A program made the position numbers and the translations under genes. DNA of 64,000 nt from Clostridia bacterium (lineage in GTDB: Bacteria; Bacillota; Clostridia; Oscillospirales; UBA644), in NCBI GenBank assembly GCA_017934975.1, contig JAGBIM010000007.1:1-64000 (forward strand). The letters run 5' to 3'. This document shows positions 54,860-63,800 of this stretch, piece by piece. The stretch's first letter is position 1. Every line of letters begins with the position of its first letter. Under the pieces are notes generated by a model that did no database searches, was not told the origin of the DNA, and saw nothing but the letters and a program-made list of their open reading frames with translations.

Positions 54860-54893
54860 ACACCTCCAATTCGCCGCTCATCAATTTCGGCAA
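54860..54893 (-). repeat. Duplicated hsdS 3' end (copy A)
   Basis: Thirty-two of 34 bases match the last codons of hsdS at 55421-55454. On the minus strand it still reads LPKLMSGELEV then a stop, and includes the GGAGG that serves the 198-aa gene. It marks a past duplication around the 170-aa gene. Confidence 0.85.
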
Positions 54894-54903
54894 AATTGTT
54901 TAA

Positions 54904-55416
54904 TTACTTTTTGACTTTGTATTCAGAAAAGGATATATATTTTTCAACTATATCCTTTAACTGTTGTTGCTGACTGGATATGATTGAAATCAATTCTGCC
55001 TCTTTTTCACATAAGTTGGCGTGGTTGGAGTCATCACTTTGATGGTTGATATTCCAATCCACTTGCTTACCAACAGTCCTTAATTTTATAAGTAAATCTC
55101 TTGTTTTTTCGCAAAAATCTGCCATGTCTTGATCGAACAGAAATCTTGCATTATGGCTTGCATAGTGGAATTTCGCAATATCCTCATCACACACCTTGGC
55201 TTCTCTTCCGACAGAGCACAAAATCTTGTCGATACTTTCGTAAACGCCCCAGCGTCTTTCGTAAAGTTGGAAACAAAATCCGTCATTTTGCATTTTGCTT
55301 TGTTGCTTAGCGATTTTTAAATTCGATTTTGCCACAATAACATTCAAGACCGAAAATAGAATTGTAATAATTAGGGGGCATATCCAGCTTAGATTTTCTA
55401 TAATCCATTCCCACAT
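54904..55416 (-). CDS. Membrane-anchored helical protein in the R-M operon
   Basis: A 170-aa protein, family not firmly recognised. One N-terminal membrane helix (about residues 10-30) is followed by a helical cytoplasmic part: NLKIAKQQSKMQ, then FQLYERRWGVYESIDKIL, FHYASHNARFLFDQD and a Glu/Gln-rich end. Similar one-helix proteins with a YExRxxVYE segment turn up in restriction and defence loci. The ATG at 55416 fits the GGAGG (55428-55424) inside the hsdS 3' end; an in-frame GTG at 55422 overlaps the hsdS stop. It is flanked by the two copies of the hsdS tail. Confidence 0.65.
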   Translation of the reverse strand: MWEWIIENLSWICPLIITILFSVLNVIVAKSNLKIAKQQSKMQNDGFCFQLYERRWGVYESIDKILCSVGREAKVCDEDIAKFHYASHNARFLFDQDMADFCEKTRDLLIKLRTVGKQVDWNINHQSDDSNHANLCEKEAELISIISSQQQQLKDIVEKYISFSEYKVKK

Positions 55417-55418
55417 AA

Positions 55419-56627
55419 TCACACCTCCAATTCGCCACTCATCAGTTTCGGCAACAGACGGTCGCGGGCTTCAGTCAAACGGATGTTTTGTTTCTGTAGT
55501 ATTCTTCGCATTTCAAACAACGGAGCTACAATTTGAGTATATTTATCCACTATTCTTTTTGTTGGACACAAAACAATTGTCTGTTTTACAACTTCACCAC
55601 TAATGTTTTGTTGACCAGCTCCACGTGCTATTCCATTATAATGATCCCTTAATTCATAAAGCTTTTCATATAACCACTGCCAAGATATTTTCGTTTCATC
55701 TGCTTTCAAGCAAAGTGCTGCTTGATTACAAGTCGCCGCCGAATCAAGAACACCTAATCTGCCCAAAGTAGGACTTGCATATATAGCCATTAAAATTGTA
55801 TTTTCAGGAAAGAATTTGGCAGATGAGTTGCTTTGTCCTTCAACACTAATTTTCTCATCAGAATCAATAAGCCAACAATCTTGCAATTCTTGCGTTTTAT
55901 ACCACTTTATAGTTGCATTGTCCCAATAATTTTTATTTCTTCTGCTTGGTGTTCCGCCAGCATTGATTCTTTCACACAATTCTGCTATCGCATATTCTTC
56001 CCACCCCTGCGGTACGCCATCTATGATAGGCGTATTTTCATATTCAGGGAATCGGAGATTTACAAACCACTCCTTATAGAGTCGCTGTGCTGCTTCTTCC
56101 AATAACTTAATCTGCTTTTGATTGTTTTCAATGAGGTTGTCGTAAGCGGAGAGAATTTTGGCTATTCGACATTGGGATTCAAGATCATGTACTTGTATAT
56201 CGATGTCTGAAAATTTCGATTTGCTTAAAATAGGAACGGCTGTGCCGTTTTTTCCAAGACTTTTAATCGTGTTTTCAAGTGTTCTCATCAAGTAATACAC
56301 GTACATATAATTGTGTTCTTCATTAACAATTACCGAGTTTATTTGTTGATTGGTAACACTTGTTCGGGTAGTAATAACGGATTTTCCCATATCTGAACCA
56401 ATACAGGAAACGCATACCGTTTTCGGAGGAAGAATACATCCCTTCACCGATTCAGTGCCTTTACTTGAAACATATCTTTCAGTAGAAAAAACATTTCTAT
56501 TATAAGACATATCCACGGGTGTAATAAATGGAATATTTCCACCGAAATTTTCTTTGTTTTTTGTTGAAGGTGTTTTGCCCGTCACTATTTTTCCAAGATC
56601 AACGATCTTGGCACTGTATAATGTCAT
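55419..56627 (-). CDS. hsdS: Type I restriction enzyme, specificity subunit
   Basis: A 402-aa DNA-recognition subunit with two target-recognition domains (about 1-150 and 215-360), each followed by a conserved helix (LESQCRIAKILSAYDNLIENN, and later EMRRILQKQNIRLTEARDRLLPKLMSGELEV). The halves see the two parts of a bipartite site; the sequence cannot be predicted. Start overlaps the hsdM stop by 4 bp (ATGA). Its last 34 bases are duplicated downstream at 54860-54893. Confidence 0.95.
   Translation of the reverse strand: MTLYSAKIVDLGKIVTGKTPSTKNKENFGGNIPFITPVDMSYNRNVFSTERYVSSKGTESVKGCILPPKTVCVSCIGSDMGKSVITTRTSVTNQQINSVIVNEEHNYMYVYYLMRTLENTIKSLGKNGTAVPILSKSKFSDIDIQVHDLESQCRIAKILSAYDNLIENNQKQIKLLEEAAQRLYKEWFVNLRFPEYENTPIIDGVPQGWEEYAIAELCERINAGGTPSRRNKNYWDNATIKWYKTQELQDCWLIDSDEKISVEGQSNSSAKFFPENTILMAIYASPTLGRLGVLDSAATCNQAALCLKADETKISWQWLYEKLYELRDHYNGIARGAGQQNISGEVVKQTIVLCPTKRIVDKYTQIVAPLFEMRRILQKQNIRLTEARDRLLPKLMSGELEV
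55421..55454 (-). repeat. hsdS 3' end (copy B, parental)
   Basis: This is the C-terminal coding end of hsdS and carries the GGAGG for the following gene. It is the match of the 54860-54893 copy, with two mismatches. Confidence 0.85.
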
Positions 56628-58576
56628 AACCCCATCTCCTTCATATTCTTCGAGATGGTATCCATCAGCTCATTGGACTCGGCTTGCAGGGTAAGAAGTT
56701 CGTTATGGATCTCTGCCATGCGTGCGGCAAAGTCTACACCGTCATCCTCTACGGGGGCGACGCCAACGTATGCTCCGGGTGTGAGAGAATAGCCCTTTTC
56801 GGCAATCTCGGTACGGTCTGCCAACTTGCACAGTCCGAGCACATCCCGATACTCACCCTCACCAAATTTTTCGGTGAGCCACTTAGTTTCTTTAATAACA
56901 TGGTTTACATCTTCTACATACTGCGCAGATAAACCAGCTTTAATTTCAATGCTTTTTTCGTACTCACGATAAGTTTTAAAACCAAAATCATCCGCAATTT
57001 GTTTTTTATCATCATTGCTAACGGAATCAGCATATTTGATTGTATCCCCTTCGGAATGATCGGTTGCATACCGCAAAGCATCCAATGCACCTTTTAGTTC
57101 GTCCAAATTTCCAATAGTGATATTTTTAGCAACACTTCTAACGGTTCGGCACGCGATTTCAATATCACTGCTGAATCTTTCGGGAAGCATCTTGGCAAGG
57201 TCTTCCGCTTGGTCAATTGCAATTTGTACCTTTTCACAAATTGCCACTAAGTATTCTGTTAACAGTTTCTGATACTTTTCCACCTCGCCGCGGTACAACC
57301 AAACAATTGCGTTGAGGTTCTTCATCTGCCATTCGCACCACTCGTTGAGGGTGCGATCAACAACAGTATAGTAGTTGCGCGCGTCGACAAAAAGGACCTT
57401 ATCCTTGTTTTCTTCCCGCTTAGCCTTATCAAAGAACCACAAGGTACAAGGCAGGCTCTTGGTGTAGAAGAAGTTGTTGCCAACCGAGAGCATAACATCT
57501 ACATCACCAGTTCCAACCAGCTTTTCACGAATATCCTTATCCTTGCCCTGGCTATCGGTTGCGGAGGATGCCATAACAAAGCCGGCACGACCGGTTTCGT
57601 TTAAGTATGCGTGGAAATAAGAGATCCACAAATAGTTGGCATTGCCGATCTCCTTGTTCTTATTAACGCTTGGCAGTCCAAAGGGCAAGCGGCCTGCATT
57701 CTGTGCTGTTTCGGATTTTACCTTGTCCACGTTAAAAGGCGGGTTCGCCATAACATAGTCACAAGAACCCTCCAGATTGTGTGCATCATGATAGAAGCTG
57801 TTTGCCTCGTCGCCGGATACGATCTTGGCATTCAGTCCGTGAACTGCCATATTCATAATGCAAAGCTTTGCGTTATAATCCACCTTCTCCTGGCCGAAGA
57901 AGGTCATTGCGGTGTTGGCATTTGCACCGTACTGCTCAATAAAATCCGCAGAGGATACGAACATACCACCGGAACCGCAGGCAGGGTCAAGAACCGTGCC
58001 GTGTGTAGGCTCAATGATATTGACGATCATACGCACCAAGGATTTGGGCGTGAAGAATACGCCGTCATCAGATGCCACTGCAGGGGCGAATTTATTGAGG
58101 AAGTACTCGTAAATTCGTCCGATAATATCGTCCTTCATTTCGTTGAAGGCACTGTTATTGAAAATGCGGAGAAGTTCGCGCAACAAGTCGTTTTGCAGAA
58201 TGGTATAGTTCTTGGGCAGAATGCCTTTGAGCTGTGCAGACTGTTCCTCGATCAGCTCCATTGCGTGATTGATCGCCTGGCCCATATCGGTATTATCGGG
58301 CAGATTCAGAAGATAGTCATAGCGTGCTTCTTTGGGTAGGAAGATCGCACTTTTCGTCTTGAAATCATCTGCTTCCACGGGCAGAACTCTGCCATTACGA
58401 ACGGGACGATTTTTGAGAATCTCCGCCTCGACAAATTTGAATCTGCTATATGCGTAGCGCAGGAAGATAAGACCCAATACGGGCATACAGTATTCCTGCG
58501 AAGTTACCTTCGAGTCGGCACGCAAAAGGTCTGCCGCTTCCCACAATTCTGTTTCAAGCTTTCGAATGTTTATCAT
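56624..58576 (-). CDS. hsdM: Type I restriction enzyme, methyltransferase subunit
   Basis: A 650-aa N6-adenine methyltransferase subunit. An N-terminal helical domain precedes the SAM-binding motif LDPACGSGGMF (D197) and the catalytic NPPF (N278). It protects host DNA and, with HsdS, forms the core enzyme. It is longer than many HsdM (about 500 aa) by a C-terminal helical part. RBS GGAGAG. It lies 23 bp after fic, so fic and hsdM are co-transcribed. Confidence 0.96.
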   Translation of the reverse strand: MINIRKLETELWEAADLLRADSKVTSQEYCMPVLGLIFLRYAYSRFKFVEAEILKNRPVRNGRVLPVEADDFKTKSAIFLPKEARYDYLLNLPDNTDMGQAINHAMELIEEQSAQLKGILPKNYTILQNDLLRELLRIFNNSAFNEMKDDIIGRIYEYFLNKFAPAVASDDGVFFTPKSLVRMIVNIIEPTHGTVLDPACGSGGMFVSSADFIEQYGANANTAMTFFGQEKVDYNAKLCIMNMAVHGLNAKIVSGDEANSFYHDAHNLEGSCDYVMANPPFNVDKVKSETAQNAGRLPFGLPSVNKNKEIGNANYLWISYFHAYLNETGRAGFVMASSATDSQGKDKDIREKLVGTGDVDVMLSVGNNFFYTKSLPCTLWFFDKAKREENKDKVLFVDARNYYTVVDRTLNEWCEWQMKNLNAIVWLYRGEVEKYQKLLTEYLVAICEKVQIAIDQAEDLAKMLPERFSSDIEIACRTVRSVAKNITIGNLDELKGALDALRYATDHSEGDTIKYADSVSNDDKKQIADDFGFKTYREYEKSIEIKAGLSAQYVEDVNHVIKETKWLTEKFGEGEYRDVLGLCKLADRTEIAEKGYSLTPGAYVGVAPVEDDGVDFAARMAEIHNELLTLQAESNELMDTISKNMKEMGL

Positions 58577-58599
58577 AATATGCTCTCCGTCGTTTTCTA

Positions 58600-59493
58600 T
58601 TATTCCTGCGTAATATGCAAATACTGATCCAATCGCTCATTGACATAGCTTGCGAAGAGTTTTTCCATGGGAGAGAGATCCTTTTTGCCATAATAGGCGT
58701 CGAAGGCGTCATAGTAGGCTTTGCGGTCAGTGAATTTGATGTCGATGGGCGGGAAGCCGGCTTTCATCAACTCCAGATTGACCAGGAGGCGACCGGTTCT
58801 GCCGTTGCCGTCGATGAAGGGGTGGATGCCTTCAAATTCGATGTGGAAGCGTGCCAATTTTGTAATAATATGCTCCATACTTTCGGCATAACGGGCCATC
58901 AACTGCTCCATTTCAGGCTGAATCAGATAGGGCTGCACGGGCTCGTGCAATGCCCCCATAATCCGCACCGGAATGCGGCGATAAACGCCCCGATCCTGCT
59001 TCTTATCCGCCAAGACAAGATAATGAATCTGCTGAATGATGCGTTCCGTTAAAGGCGCATTTTCCTGTACCAATTCACGGACAAAATCGAAAGCCTCTTT
59101 GTGCCCCACCGCTTCCATATGCTCCTTGAGAGGCTTTTGATCGATGGTCAGACCACGCAGAACCATATCGGTCTCCCGCAGTGTCAGGGTGTTGCCCTCA
59201 ATGGCGTTGGAATTATAGGTATATTCAATGGCAAAATCCTCATTCAGCCGCGCGACCTCGCCCTCGGTCAAGGGACGACGGGAATCCAATTCTTTTTTCT
59301 TTTGATCGATAATTTCCAGCAGAGATTCTGACGTCTTATAGCGCCCGTCCGCCGGCTTCACCGCATTTGCGGGAATCTTCCATCCTCTGCCCTGCTGAAA
59401 AGCGCCCGGGATCTTTCCCTCACTGCACAGAATCCGAACACGTCGGTCAGAAATCCCCCACTTTGCAGCAGCTTCTTTTACGGTCATATACAT
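58600..59493 (-). CDS. Fic domain protein with N-terminal helix-turn-helix
   Basis: A 297-aa protein. I choose the ATG at 59493, 9 bp after GAGGAG; longer frames overlap the promoter. Residues 1-47 are an excisionase/MerR-like HTH (MTVKEAAAKWGISDRRVRILC). The Fic domain has the full active site HPFIDGNGRTGR (H224) and, near residue 99, the self-inhibitory motif SNAIEGN (E99). Fic enzymes transfer AMP or related groups to proteins. It is the first gene of the R-M operon, and four CGGAAC repeats lie in its promoter, so the HTH may bind there and self-repress. Fic genes in type I loci are known; the role here is inferred. Confidence 0.92.
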   Translation of the reverse strand: MYMTVKEAAAKWGISDRRVRILCSEGKIPGAFQQGRGWKIPANAVKPADGRYKTSESLLEIIDQKKKELDSRRPLTEGEVARLNEDFAIEYTYNSNAIEGNTLTLRETDMVLRGLTIDQKPLKEHMEAVGHKEAFDFVRELVQENAPLTERIIQQIHYLVLADKKQDRGVYRRIPVRIMGALHEPVQPYLIQPEMEQLMARYAESMEHIITKLARFHIEFEGIHPFIDGNGRTGRLLVNLELMKAGFPPIDIKFTDRKAYYDAFDAYYGKKDLSPMEKLFASYVNERLDQYLHITQE

Positions 59494-59510
59494 AGAAAGC
59501 ATCTCCTCTC

Positions 59511-59584
59511 CGGAACTATTATACCACATTATCGGAACAATGTCAAGATTATCGGAACAATATTTATAAAAACATCGGAACAAT
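59511..59584 (-). promoter_or_regulatory. Promoter of the fic-R-M operon with operator array
   Basis: TTGACA (59546-59541), 17 bp, TATAAT (59523-59518) on the minus strand. The plus-strand motif ATCGGAACAAT occurs at 59531, 59551 and 59574, with a degenerate copy (CGGAACTAT) at 59511. The CGGAAC cores are spaced 22, 20 and 23 bp. One copy lies between -35 and -10 and one just past the -10, so a bound factor would block the polymerase. This is the only clear promoter for the whole island operon. Confidence 0.8.
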
Positions 59585-59709
59585 ACAACAAAAAACAAGA
59601 AGCATGTCAGGTGCATCGTTTACAATTTCACGCGATTCCGAAACCGAATTTTTCACATTGACTAATAAATTGACCCGACAAAAACGCTTCATTCCAACAA
59701 AAATTTGCA

Positions 59710-59739
59710 AAAATTCGCCCCTGGGGAGTACCCCAGGGG
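59710..59739 (-). terminator. Terminator of the cohesin/dockerin locus
   Basis: A perfect 9-bp hairpin (59718-59726 with 59731-59739), followed on the minus strand by CGAATTTTTG. The gap 59585-59819 holds this terminator and otherwise nothing I can identify. Confidence 0.75.
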
Positions 59740-59819
59740 ACAGAAAGAGCATCGCTTGTTGCATTATTTAGGATTTTTCACCCGAACTATTAACAGAAAG
59801 CAAAAACCTACACGTTTAT

Positions 59820-60755
59820 TCAGTCATTTGCACCAGCAAAAGAAATCGTGACGGAAGCAACGGTGGAAACGGTTTCCACGGGGGTACCTTTAGCCGTAAA
59901 AGTGAATGTAACAGCATCTGCATCGGCAACGGCAACGCCGACGGCACTTTCCAACGTGGCAGAAGTCTCATTGGGTTCGACGGTCACGCCATCTTCCCCA
60001 TCGGTGTCTGTAACATCAACGGTTGCCAGGACTTTTGCATTGGAGTGGTTGGTAACCGTAACATTAGCAGTATTGTCTTTCCATTCTGCGACGGCTGCAT
60101 CTTTATAACTATGATTGGCAGGATCCCAAACGCCTTCCGCACCGGCTACGTAATCGAAGGCCAGGTCTTCTTCCCAAACCACGTCAATCGAATAGACCGT
60201 GGCGGCCTTCTGCTCTTCCGTATAATTCACGTACAGATCGACAGGAGCTTTGACCGGAGGAGTGCTTCCCCCATCAATTTCCTCATTGACCACTTCAACA
60301 GAAGTTCCCGTTGCGGTTGCGGTCACGTTCTCATTGGCAGTATCGGTCATTCTGGGATCAACCGTAATGGCCGTTTCACCATAAGTAGGAGCATCTTTTA
60401 CTTTCAATGTGAAGGAAAAGACACTCTTGTTCAACGCTGCGGGAGCATTGTACAAACCAAACCCAACACCCAGCGCCGTATTGGCATCGAAGGTAGGCAT
60501 AGTCATTTCGGAGGCAGTAATCCATTCCCCGGAAACCAATTCAAAGACATTCGTATCGTATTTCAGATCGAAGCCAATGGATTTAATGGCCGTTTCGGTG
60601 CTGACGGCCACGTCAAAGGTAACTGTATCACCGGCTTTGACCTCCTCGAGGGTGGTAGAGACCGTAACGGCGGCGGTTCCGGCGGCGAAGACCGTCAGCG
60701 CAAAAGAGCTGACCATAACCGCAAGAGCAAGGAGTGCGATAAGAATTTTTTTCAT
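59820..60755 (-). CDS. Secreted cohesin-domain protein
   Basis: A 311-aa exported protein. The signal peptide ends near VFAAG (residue 25). Residues 26-165 form a cohesin-like domain: VKAGDTVTFDVAVS, IGFDLKYDTNVFELV and SFTLKVKDAPTYGETAI. A short linker (GGSTPPVKAP) leads to a second beta-rich region of unknown family. No anchoring motif (LPXTG, SLH) is seen. It lies 75 bp after the dockerin-ended gene in the same direction, so the two proteins likely pair outside the cell. Cohesin binds dockerin through calcium-loaded helices. Confidence 0.8.
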   Translation of the reverse strand: MKKILIALLALAVMVSSFALTVFAAGTAAVTVSTTLEEVKAGDTVTFDVAVSTETAIKSIGFDLKYDTNVFELVSGEWITASEMTMPTFDANTALGVGFGLYNAPAALNKSVFSFTLKVKDAPTYGETAITVDPRMTDTANENVTATATGTSVEVVNEEIDGGSTPPVKAPVDLYVNYTEEQKAATVYSIDVVWEEDLAFDYVAGAEGVWDPANHSYKDAAVAEWKDNTANVTVTNHSNAKVLATVDVTDTDGEDGVTVEPNETSATLESAVGVAVADADAVTFTFTAKGTPVETVSTVASVTISFAGAND

Positions 60756-60830
60756 GATGACAAACCTTTCTTTCTTTTTTATTTTCTGTGCGGCCCGTCA
60801 TTGATGGACGAAACGCACGTTGAAACGAAA

Positions 60831-63800
60831 TCAGTGCAAGGGGTAATAATCCGGGAAGAGCGTATACCCCAACAGATAGGTGGCATCGTCGCCGTCGACG
60901 GAGCCGTCCCCGTTGTAGTCACTGGGTTGGGACAAGGGGTAATACTCGGGGAACAGGGTGTAGCCAAGCAGATACTCTGCATCGTCTCCCGTGATCACGC
61001 CGTCTCCGTCCAGATCTCCGTTGACCTGAATGGAGAACCAGTATTTCGTGGATTTCCCCTTGTGGGTGACGGTGATAAACATCATTCCGTCAACGGTGAG
61101 ATCGTGCGTCACTGTATAATCCGTCACCTCGGCAGAGGTGTTGTTATTGTAGCTCGCAATAACCACCATTCCTTCGGGATCAAAGGCCTCGCCTTCAGCG
61201 TAGATCACCTTGGAAGGCCCGGTAGAGACTACGATGAAGCTCACCGATTTTGCAATAATTTCCACGTCAAAGGTTGTTGTTACGGTGATTCCTGACTTGT
61301 AATAGGTAACCGTCAGGGGCTGCACGCCGACAACGGTATTATCAAAGCCCGAAACACCGGTCAGAGGAACAACCTCTTGCGTATCATTATTGTAATAAAG
61401 CGTCAGTTTGCCGCCCGTCAGATCAAGTTTATCATAGGCTTCCAGATATTGCGTTTTTGTCGGCAATGCAGAAACTTCAATGGACACAAGGGATTTTGCA
61501 ATGATCCAAACGTTAAACGTTGCGGTCATACCATCGTAAGTAACCGTCAGGGTCCGGCGGCCTACGATCGTGTTGTCGAAGCCCGTTACGGTCGCTTCGG
61601 AAAGATCCACAACTTCCGAAACCGTCGAGCTTGTGCCGACGTTATAAAACAGCGTCAGCTTCCCACCCGTCAGATCAAGTTCATCCTTTCCTTCCAGATA
61701 CTCCACCTTGGTCGGAGCGGTCACAGAAATCCGAACGAGTTTTTTCATCGTCACGGGGAAGGTCGTCGTCTTTCCGTCATAGGTAACGGTCAAATTCTGC
61801 ACACCGGGCGTTTCGGGAAGAGCAGAAACCGTGGTCTGGGCAAGATCCACAACACGGTATTCACCGTTGTTATAAACCAGTACTAATTCCCCGCCGGAAA
61901 GGTCCAGCACATCTTTCCCTATCACGTACTCGGTCTTTGTTGGCATTGTCGTAACAGAAACAATCGAAAGTTTCTTGTCAAATTTCGGCTCCATGTTCTT
62001 TAATTCCGGATAGAAATATTCGGCATTTCCTTCCATCGTCCAAACATTTTCGAAATCGAATCCGGCGTAAGTGTTTTGCAGTCTCATCTGCTCCACAGTG
62101 CATTTTGTGCTGGCATCCGTATCGTATTTGACACCAACGGAACCCGTTAAATAATAACAATTACTTGCATTCTCAGAAATCCCTGCAATACCACCAACTC
62201 TCGCTGTACCAACCCCTTTTACCGCACCCGTATTATAGCAGCTGCTTACTGAGCTGGAAGAACCCATTCTCCCAGCAATTCCCCCAGTATAGGCATAAAT
62301 AATAGACTCGACAGCTGCCGTGGTAGCACATACGCAACCAGCGTTGTAGCAGTTGGTTACAGAATCATCCGCCAGAAACCCAACAATTCCCCCAGCAACA
62401 GCGTATGCCGAAGCATTTTCTGTAGCTGCACTCACATCGCCGACATTGTAGCAGTTGCTTATGCTGGCAGAACCTCCCCACGAAGTAAACCCTGTTATCC
62501 CGCCCACATAGGCAGAGTTAGCACCGGTAGCACTCACGGCTCCTGTGTTATAGCTGTTCGTCACGATACCGGAAGAAGAAAGGTATCCAACAATTCCGCC
62601 GACATTAGAAGTAGAAGATGTAGTGACAACAATTTCAGAAGCGATCATTCCCAGATTCTTAATCGTTCCGCTTACATATCCAAAAAGACCGGCATAAACA
62701 GTACTCGTACTGCTGGTATTGATGTTGATGTACAAGTTTTTAATGGCATAGCCGTTGCCGTCAAAGACACCGGTAAACGGTTCACTCTGACTTCCCACAG
62801 GAGTCCAACCGACACCGCCGTTGTAAAAATCCCCACCCTCGGCAAAATCGGCATCGGTGAAGACAATGTCGTTGGCCAACTTGTAATGTGCACTTAAATA
62901 GTTACGAATGTTGTTCAGATGCTCTTTCGTCTTAATGATAAACGGATCTTCCTCAGTTCCCGATCCACTGTCAAACGCATCCGGTTTATAAACAAACACA
63001 TTGAAAGAAACCGTTGCACCCTGATAGGTAATCGTCAAAGCCTGGTTCCCAACAACTGAACTATCAAACCCCGAAACGGTAGCCTGCGAAAAATCGATGG
63101 TTTCCGAGCTTCCGTAAAGATAGTGAAGCTTCAGTTTCCCTCCGGTCAAATTCAAGGAGCCCTCGTACCCTTCCGGATAAAAACAAACATTGGGAACAGA
63201 AACGATAGAAAAAGAAGTAATCTCTCCTCGATACGGAGCAATCATTTCAACAGATTGCAACTTCGGCAGGAGGTAAGTTTCGTGGCCGGTCATCGTCCAA
63301 ACAGTATCGAAATCAAACCCAACAAAGGTGGATTTTTGCCACATTCTTTGTCTGGTGCACTTCGTGCCGGAATCCGTGCCGTAACCAACCCCCTTGGAAA
63401 TCGAATCCAGATAATAGCAGTTGCTTATCGTTTCATTGCTATGCAAATATCCCGCAATCCCTCCGGCATAAGCCTGAGAAGAGGAGGACGAAGCATTCAC
63501 GGAACTTGCGTTGTAGCAGTTGTTGATCACGCTTTCTTTCATATATCCCGCAATTCCACCCGCATACGTTTTGGTTATAGTAGCAGTGGATACAGCGCTT
63601 GACGCGCCTGTATTATAGCTATTACTTACCGTAAAGCCTGTCAATGCTCCGGCAATTCCACCAGCCCCGGCATAAGCAGTATAAGAACTCGAAACTGCAC
63701 AGGAATCCGCACGCAACGAACCCGCATTATAACAGTTGCTCACCATGTGACTACCCGAAGAACCGGCAGTGGAAGAAGGCGCATAACCAAGAATTCCGCC

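Noticed and set aside
49483..59600. Mobile-element ends (transposase, integrase, tRNA-borne att site) around the R-M island
   Set aside because: No integrase or transposase gene, tRNA or terminal repeat flanks the island. Only the hsdS-tail duplication within it was found.
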